DNA of 64,000 nucleotides from contig JANUWI010000001.1 of NCBI GenBank assembly GCA_025504975.1, positions 3,162,001 to 3,226,000 on the forward strand, written 5' to 3'. The notes under the pieces were generated by a model that had not been told where the DNA came from, made no database searches, and worked only from the letters and a program-made list of their open reading frames with translations. Shown in pieces: positions 57,049 through 64,000 of this stretch (position 1 is the stretch's first letter; each line of letters opens with the position of its first letter). Position numbers and translations under genes: made by a program. Source of the stretch: Plenodomus lindquistii. Taxonomy: Eukaryota; Ascomycota; Dothideomycetes; Pleosporales; Leptosphaeriaceae.

Positions 57049-58385
57049 TCACTCCTCAGGTCCAGCTCTTTCACGCGGTTCATACTCCCAACCAACGTAT
57101 GGCCAGCCGGGCGGTAAAGTCGAGAACGGCGGCAAAGTGTACCGCCCCTCACAACTCCTCTCGTCATCGCACTTCAAATCGCAAAGACCAAATGTCTTGC
57201 AGTAGCAGTCCTGGGCGCGTGGACAGTGGACGGGAGGCTTGCCAAAGATCACTATCAGAAGTCAGCGCATGATCGACATATCCCAAAAAGCAAATATAAA
57301 TATCGTGATCTCCAGGTACAGCCTCACCCCGCGTGGGGTAGAACGGCTCAGGAGACAAGGACGATATGAGCCCAAAACGGCCAAACCTCGCCTTGAAGCA
57401 GTCTCATGCCGCTGAAGACCTGAGGGAGGAAGACTTACTATGCCACGAATACTCCAGCACCCTCCCACTGATTTTATCCTCCAAATCCGTATTAATGACC
57501 CAGTCCCTCCACCTCTTGTACTCGTCAATCTCCCTCTCACGAATCTTCTCCCTTGTCGCCGCAAACTGCGCACAACAACTCACACCAACATACCGCGGCA
57601 CCTTGACGCCTGGGAACAGTTGCTCAAACGCCTGTTTATACACACCGCCTGCGTGGACAGCCGCTCTGTGTTCCCCCTCCTCTTCGTAGGGCTTGATTTC
57701 TTGGGGGCAGCCAAGGGTCCATGCACAGCGGATGTTGACGTAGCCTTCGGATTCGAGGTAGGGGAGCTGGAGGTGGCGGAGCATGGGGACGCCGTCGTAG
57801 TCGGGGTCGTCGTTGTGCCATTGGTAGCGTGTGGGGTGGATGAAGAGGACGTTGTCGGGGAGGGAGTCGTAGTTGTCTATGATGTAGCTGTAGTGTACAT
57901 ATACATGTCAGCATTCCGACCTTTGAGTACACATGATCGCGTCCTTTGCGCGGCGGCGTGAAGAGCTGGAAGCAAAGGACATACGTAAGATACACCATAC
58001 TCTCCCGCCCCTTATTCTTCGGCACCGTAAGCGGCGCAGAAGCATCATCCACACGGTAGATGTTCTTCTCCCAGTGCGGAAAGAAGTCGTCGAGCCACGT
58101 TGCGTTCTCCGACGCCTGGCTCGCGACTACGACCGCAGTACGACGCGCCTTGACTCCACTATTGGCCTTTAACTCCTTGTCCTTTGCGCCGTCCTTGCCA
58201 GTCACAGTCTGCGCAACGCTCTGCGCCTCATCATACAATTCATCCGGTAGGTGCGACTCGCCGGCGCGCTCGCCAGCGACCGACGCGTGCTTGTCGAAGA
58301 TCTCGTACTTGAGGTGGAGGAACAGCGCTGTCAGCAGGACCATGTTGATGGCGATGACGGCATCGCGGATGCTGAATCGAGGCAT
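57049..58385 (-). CDS. DUF3431 protein, type II membrane
   Basis: Exons on the minus strand: 58385..57985, 57887..57439 and 57251..57049; 350 aa. A short basic N terminus and one anchor (AVIAINMVLLTALFLHL) point to a Golgi/ER type II protein. The DUF3431 core is clear: VVVASQASENATWLDDFFPH, YIIDNYDSLPDNVLFIHPTR, QWHNDDPDYDG, CAWTLGCPQEIKP, YVGVSCCAQFAATREKIRER, and the segment ending EYSWHMIFGKPP. The DUF3431 family is fungal-rich and resembles glycosyltransferase-like proteins, but its reaction is not known. A Cys-rich tail (CPRAQDCYCKTFGLC) follows. The 97-nt and 187-nt introns keep phase. Confidence 0.88.
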
Positions 58386-58882
58386 GGCGACGGGACGGCA
58401 GTCGCGGCGCGCGAGGAGAGACGACGGCTGTTAGTCCGACCTTGCACAGCGAAGGAACCCGTTGGGGGGAATGCGAACTCTGGGGGATCAGCGCTTGGAC
58501 CCTGGACGAGAGATAGATTGGAACATAGGCCAGGCCGGCAACAAGCTCGATATCTCTACGCAACCAGAGCAACGTACCTTTCTAGAAACGCAGATACGTC
58601 AACATCTCCTCAGAAAGTCATTGTTAGTAGTCATAGAAGACTGGATACTGTGTAGCGGCTAATTCATTCGTCTTGGACATGAGAGCCACCTGGTTTATTC
58701 TCCGCATGCCTACTAACCGAGAACCAGGGTCCACTACCATCACCAACAAGACTTGACAAGGCATTGTATTGAGTTTGTCTTTATCAAAAGTCGGAAAATG
58801 GCATTGCTCATTTCATTTCATGTCATTTCGTTAACATGGCAAACTGCTGCCCATGTACTTCACAGCCACGACCAACGACTGC
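58386..58882. other. Intergenic region DUF3431 5' / PLD 3'
   Basis: 497 bp with promoter of the DUF3431 gene and 3' flank of the phospholipase gene. No coding signal. Confidence 0.6.
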
Positions 58883-61800
58883 CTATGTGTACAACTCTTC
58901 GGTCAACGCGTTGAGACCCACGCCTTCCTGCGCAATGTCTTCCTCCTTGAGGAACAGCAGAGGCATCTCCACGAGCGTACCCTTGATCGTGCTCAACACC
59001 TCCTTGACCTCACGCACTCCCTGTTCACCTTGACTGAAGCTCTCCGCAACCACGTGGCCCCACTTGTACAAGCTGGGCTGCTTGTTCTCCTTCTGCTTCT
59101 GATCTTGTCCAAAGAAGCGGGAATAGTACTCATCGTACTGCTTCCAGTTCCTGACCTCGTCTGAAGGTACGGGGTGGAAGACCCTGCCAAAAGCCTGTGT
59201 GTTGGTGTGCGCTCTCCAATTCCAGAGGTTTTGGAACTCGTCAGAGAGAGGATCTGCGACCTGCCTGTCCTCGTTTGAACCCCAGTCGTAAATGTTGGGT
59301 GTGCCGACGGGCTCGTAGTTCGGGTCAGGTCGCTCCATGTCCTGGGGTTTGAGCAGACCCAGGTGCTTGCGGAAGAGCTCGCGACGCAGCGACGCAGCGA
59401 ACTTGGATGCGCGCCAAGGTCGGCCGTCCATCGATGACTCAAACGTGTCCGGATCCTCGATGATGACTGCAATTTCAGAGTCGTGGTCTCCGAGTTGAGA
59501 ACGATCGTTGAGATTAGCAGAGCCGCAAATGACGATGCGGTCATCAGCGATCAGGAGCTTGCTGTGGATGTACAATTCCTCAGACACAAAAGCGTCCATC
59601 TCCTGCGACGCCTCTCCTTCCCAAGGAACATTTCGAATGTCTTCGCCACCAAGCATGTAGCACTCGCTGACAGTATCCCAGCGACCGTCACCGAGACCTT
59701 GTCGACCGCCAATCTTGGCCGCCTCTTGCTGGTAACGATTGTAATCGTTGGGATTGCCCTGGCTTTGAGGTCCTCCATCATACTGCTGCTGTTGAGGCAC
59801 ACTGGACGAGCCATCCATCTCATAGACGCCGTACTCACTGGTAGGCGGAGGGCGATAAGCCTGGTATCCTAGACCCCGGGCATTGTCGTGCGCTGCATCG
59901 TAGCCTTCTTGAGCCTGCGAATACGATACACCACTCCGCTGCTCAGCCTCGCGCATGACAGCGCTAGAATTGATACGATCATAACTGCGCAAGTTGTAGA
60001 ATCGAATGTAGTCCATGGGGTTGAAACCAGCTCTTGCAATCTCCTCGTAAATCGAGTGGCCCCCACGATTGATTGAGTTGTACTGGAACTCCATGATAGC
60101 ACGAGTTCCCAGAGCCTCGTCGAGCTTGAGATCTCCCGCAAAAGCTGGGACAGCTGGAATCATAATGATCATCTTGTACTTCTCACCACTGCGTGCAGCA
60201 CGAATGATGCGCTCAACCATGGCCTCACCGATCTTGTTCTTGATGGGCTTCTGCTGGTCTCCCGTAGCGGTGATGAAGAACTGGTTCTCGATGTAGATGA
60301 AATGCTTGCTGTTCCGGATGATCTCGCAGTAAGCGTTCTGTATCGAATGCTAGACCGGTATGTTAGCCCGCTCTTGTGAGCACAAGCGGCGTACTAACCT
60401 CTGTAGAGATATTGTGACTCCACTTAGCCGAGCTTCGAGCGATCTGGCAATCAGCTCCGCCTCTCTGAGAGCTGTGTTCGGCATGAGATTGGTTACCACC
60501 TTGATAGGAACCTCCTTCATGCTGGAACTCATCAAACTTGCTGTAGATCTTTTGGCGGAAGTGATGTTCACGACCCCCACCTTGACGCCCAAACAGCCCT
60601 CTTTCTCCATCGTTCTCACGATCATCATCAAAGCCACGCTGGCCTTCCTCCTCATATCCGCGCTGCTGGCCTGGAGGTGGAGCGTAACCTCCAACTTGCT
60701 GAGCACCGCTGCTCGTATCCGGTAGTCGCGAGTACCTGGTGGCCTTCTTGCTGTATTTCTCGTCGTAAATGAAGTTCCATCGCTGTGAGAAATGGGTTCG
60801 TAGATCCTGGACTACTGGGCCTGATAAACACAATGCCACGTCGGACCATCCCATGCGAGAGCTCTCTGATCTATCGAGCTTGTTGTTCTCCCAGTTGGTG
60901 ACGTCGGCGAAATCTGCAATTGTGTCAGCATTCGGGAAACTTAAGGTTTTGCGCTGCGACTGTGCGGTCCACATGCACACTGGACAGTGATCACGGCGAC
61001 AAGTGTTCCTCTGTATCGAAGCGTCATCATGCGCGATGTGTACTTCACCTAGGTCCACAAGGACTATGAATAAGGGGATACCGCTTACCTAGCATACGTG
61101 CATTGTTAAAGTCCTGACCAGGGAACACTATACGATCAATGTTTCCAGGGTGTGCATCAGCAATTGCGTGCTGATTCGTATCCCATCGGCCGTAACACAG
61201 ATCAAGACCCCCCATGAAAGCTGTGTGGCCATCGATCAGACAAAGCTTCTCATGATGTGCCCAGTACATCACCGTTCCTTCGTGGGCGCCGTAAATTGCC
61301 TTGAGACCATCGCCAGGCATCTGAGCTAGCTTTGCTGGGGAAAGCGATATGTTCTGGAGCGAGGAGATGAACGAGGACTGCAATACTGCGGCATCTGGCA
61401 AATGGTCGGGGTGGCGGAAAACACCAATGTTCTGGTGGAGCTCCTCCAAGTGGTGCTTCGTGTGGGCTGACGAGACTGTAATAGGTGGTGCTATCAGCGG
61501 ATCTGTTTTCTCCCACTCCTCAAGAGACTTGAATATGACATCCAGGCCGATTCGAGTAAGACCTCGCGTGAATATGTCCGTCGAACGAGGTAAAAGAGAG
61601 TGGAGATAGTCGGGTAATACTGGGTTTAGCAACTTACGAGTCAAAGCCTGGGTCACCTCCTTGTAAACAATAATGTTGACCTTAACGCCGCGTTCAGCCG
61701 CCGCAAGCAGCATCCGGTCAACCCGGTACTGTTGGTTCTTCGCTGGGGGACGACGAAGATATAGTTCTGGGGAGAGCCACCAGTCCAAGATCCAGATCGA

Positions 61801-62471
61801 CTCTCTCGCGCGTTCAAGAGCTACGGACACGGCGAACATGTAGCTGCAGCCATCCACGTACCACTTGGTCTGGTTGCCATGTCGCTCCGGCGCGAAGCTG
61901 AGGAAGCGATGCTGCTCATGGTACTCTGGCCCAGGCTGTGTCGGTCCTTGTCCACCTTGTTGTGATATTTGTTGCGAGTCGCTACCTTGGGCAGGCTTAT
62001 CCTCTTCCTTGCCCGAAATTGCCTCTTTCAGATCGGAGACGAAGTCGTGTAGCGGATCATGGACCTTCTTGAAGAACGACATACCGCCGCTGCTCGAGGA
62101 TGATTGTTGCTGGGTATTCTGCAGGGTGCAAGTCAGAATTGACGTAAGCTCGAGTGAGGCTTGCGAAAGGGTTCAAGATCAAGTTGAATAGACGGCCTAA
62201 TCCAGCTTGCACGGGAAGAAAAGAGGACGCAACGGTCAAGAGGATGGAGGTGTTTTGGAGCTAATGTGATAACAGCGGGTCTCGTTCCAGGATTGCACGT
62301 ATATAAAACACACAGGGGACACAATGACCGCATGGCGTTAAGAAAGGTACTCACCTCTTTTCTGCCGCCAAAGAACCGCCGCCCCATGTCACCAATCAGA
62401 CCGCGGTCGCCTTCGCCGCCTTCTTGCCCGTGATAGTCCCCATACGCCAAGTCATCGTCTCGTCGAGACAT
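58883..62471 (-). CDS. Phospholipase D (two HKD motifs)
   Basis: Hydrolyses phosphatidylcholine to phosphatidic acid. Exons on the minus strand: 62471..62355, 62118..61638, 61475..61089, 60913..60399 and 60349..58883; about 988 aa. The first HKD motif is HHEKLCLIDGHTAFMGGLDL (near residue 273) and the second HSKLLIADDRIVICGSANLN (near residue 764). Between them are RMGWSDVALCLSGPVVQDLR and CQIARSSAKWS..EHSIQNA, typical of eukaryotic PLD. PX and PH domains are absent, as in the fungal PldA group. An acidic Gly-rich linker precedes the second half. The intron 61476..61637 is 162 nt and free of in-frame stops; it is called an intron because splicing restores QALTLSSAHTKHHLEEL. Confidence 0.9.
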
Positions 62472-63079
62472 GGTGCCAGAGGCGCAATCACTGCTCGGTC
62501 TTCGCAATCTAGTCAGTGGTGAGAGTGTCGTGGTGGGGACGCTGAGGTGTGGGCTGTGAACTCGCTGTCAGCTCTACCCCGCGCCATAGCTTCAGCTCAA
62601 GCATGGGTCCGCCTGGCGCAGACGAGACGCAAGCATGTGCAACGCAGCTGAGCACTGTGGATCAGAACGATTCAGCAGATGCCTGCGTGTGTCAATCGCA
62701 GCCATTGAATAATCTGTTAAGTTGTGCCAATAACGAAGTTGAGCACTACCCCGCCCGCCCCTCCGAAGCGCCCTCTGCTTTCCACCACTTCCTCGCGCCG
62801 CACGTCAACGAACACTATCGCAGGGCCAGATGGTGCGTGGGGTTACCGCGGAGATCATCGAGACGGCTCACTCATCCATAACTTTGGCCGATTTTCTTGC
62901 GATCTTGTGGTGCCGGGCCGATGGATTACAGCAGCAGTGGAGTATATGACGTACGAAGCAGCATTCGGCATGGGAAAATGGAAAAGCTCCAGACCTCCTC
63001 ACCTTATCGTGACAACTGCATTACACAAACCCAAAAGTTATAAGACCTGTATAAATATAATATTGAACACCTCACAATC
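62472..63079. other. Divergent promoter region PLD / cyanase
   Basis: 608 bp between divergent starts. A TATAAATATAA element at 63049-63059, about 20-30 bp before the first cyanase ATG, could be a TATA box or part of the leader. Confidence 0.5.
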
Positions 63080-63803
63080 ATGGCTTTCGCATCGCGTTTC
63101 GCACTTCCTGCTAGACTTGCATCCCGCACACTTGTTCCTGTCACAGCAACTTTAGCACGACCTACATTGGCATATACAGCATCGCGTTGCTTCCATACCA
63201 CACCAGCAAAGATGTCGCAACACCCAATTGCTACCCTCAATGTGAGTCTTGATACGTATTCGCTACGTTTTAAGTCTGACGGATTTCAGGAAGAGCTAAA
63301 GCCTCGCCTACCACCATCCTCCATCAGCCTCTTCGAGGCCAAGAAGAAGAAGAACCTCTCCTTTGAAGCCATCGCAAAGCACGTTGGTCGTGATGAAGTC
63401 GCGATCGCGGCCCTGTTCTATGGTCAGGCCATGGCATCAGCAGAAGACATCAAGATTCTGTCAGAAGTCTTGGAGATTCCCGCCGAGCAGCTTGAGTCTG
63501 AACTGTCCGGGTTCCCTAACCGTGGGAGCACTCTCGACATGCCGCCCCGAGACCCAACCATCTACAGACTGTACGAGATTGTCCAGAATTACGGACAAGC
63601 GTACAAGGCCGTGCTTCATGAGAAGTTTGGTGACGGTATCATGAGTGCTATCAGTTTCAGCACCAAGATCGAGAAGGAGACAGATGAGAAGGGGGAATGG
63701 GCAAAGATCACCTTGAGGGGTAAATGGTACGTATACACTCCAATGACTCATACAAGGAATACGTTTCTGACTGAGCTACAGGTTGCCATACACGCGCTTC
63801 TAG
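63080..63803 (+). CDS. CYN1: Cyanase (cyanate hydratase) with N-terminal presequence
   Basis: Converts cyanate and bicarbonate to ammonia and CO2 (through carbamate). Exons: 63080..63241, 63290..63726 and 63782..63803; 206 aa from the first ATG. The second in-frame ATG at 63212 (MSQHPIATLN) gives 162 aa, the normal cyanase length. The core is intact: LSFEAIAKHVGRDEVAIAAL (HTH-like), then PPRDPTIYRLYEIVQNYGQA with the catalytic Arg and Glu, HEKFGDGIMSAISFS with the catalytic Ser, and the end GKWLPYTRF. The 44-residue extension is rich in Ala, Arg, Ser and Thr without acidic residues and ends RCFHTTPAK, a typical mitochondrial presequence. Both ATGs have A at -3, so dual targeting is likely. 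Confidence 0.93.
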
Positions 63804-64000
63804 ATCTTTACGCATATAGTAATGCAAATCTATATGAATCGTATGAAAATTGCGCAGTTGGAGCAAATCCAGTGCATACGATACTGTCATCATGCTCAAG
63901 ATTCTTCCCCCAATCAATTTTCGCAGTGTCAACAAGTGAATCAATGGCGATGATGGCTGTTGTAGCTCAGCTGATCGTGCCTTCCCCAGTCTTGATGTGG
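63804..64000. other. Right edge, 3' flank of cyanase
   Basis: 197 bp with no coding signal. Confidence 0.7.

Noticed and set aside
1..64000. tRNA, rRNA, CRISPR array, intact transposon
   Set aside because: I scanned intergenic regions for T-arm-like GGTTCGAATCC sequence, regular spaced repeats and transposase motifs and found nothing convincing; a covariance search would be needed to exclude small RNAs.

Overview
This is a nuclear window of a filamentous ascomycete. Nearly every gene has one or more short introns (about 44-100 nt) with GT..AG ends and CTAAC/CTGAC-like branch sites. The gene families (Pcc1, Rex3, Pfa3, Tul1/DscA, Fzo1, Did4/Vps2, Ptc1, Snf4, Imp1, Irs4, Lig4, deuterolysin, DUF3431, cyanase) are those of Pezizomycotina. 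The intron style and lineage-specific families suggest Dothideomycetes, probably Pleosporales; that is an inference, not a measurement. I rebuilt the exon structures by eye from splice consensus, reading phase and family knowledge.

Layout. 0.4-5.7 kb: PCC1 (KEOPS), REX3 (RNA exonuclease) and a DUF676 lipase. 6.7-11.1 kb: a GT25 glycosyltransferase and the vacuolar palmitoyltransferase PFA3. 11.1-13.6 kb: a gene-poor stretch with a diverged repeat. 13.5-18.9 kb: a FAM32A-like protein, two tandem cytochrome P450 genes (the first with a ruined heme loop) and an uncharacterised fungal-family protein. 19.2-31.0 kb: a housekeeping block with TUL1, FZO1, VPS2, PTC1 and SNF4. 31.8-40.5 kb: more lineage-specific genes, namely a Ser-rich unknown, a hydrophilic repeat protein with a duplicated exon, an amine oxidase and a secreted Ser-rich, probably GPI-anchored protein. 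41.0-46.9 kb: a deuterolysin, a separate protein resembling the deuterolysin propeptide, IMP1 and a JmjC protein. 47.0-63.8 kb: IRS4, LIG4, an F-box protein, a small unknown gene, a DUF3431 protein, a phospholipase D and cyanase.

The genes do not form an obvious metabolic cluster. The two P450s stand without a backbone enzyme, transporter or regulator, and most of the rest are conserved single-copy cell-biology genes. No tRNA, rRNA, CRISPR or intact transposon was seen.

The most interesting signals are: (1) the first P450, whose heme-binding loop survives only in a shifted frame, with Tyr in place of the ligand Cys, while the main frame stays open; (2) a membrane-anchored protein resembling a free-standing deuterolysin propeptide, 1.7 kb from a deuterolysin gene; (3) a cyanase with two in-frame starts, the upstream one adding a mitochondrial-type presequence; (4) an exon-scale duplication in a hydrophilic repeat protein; (5) a perfect 81-bp tandem duplication in non-coding DNA; (6) a PLD intron of 162 nt that is open in frame.
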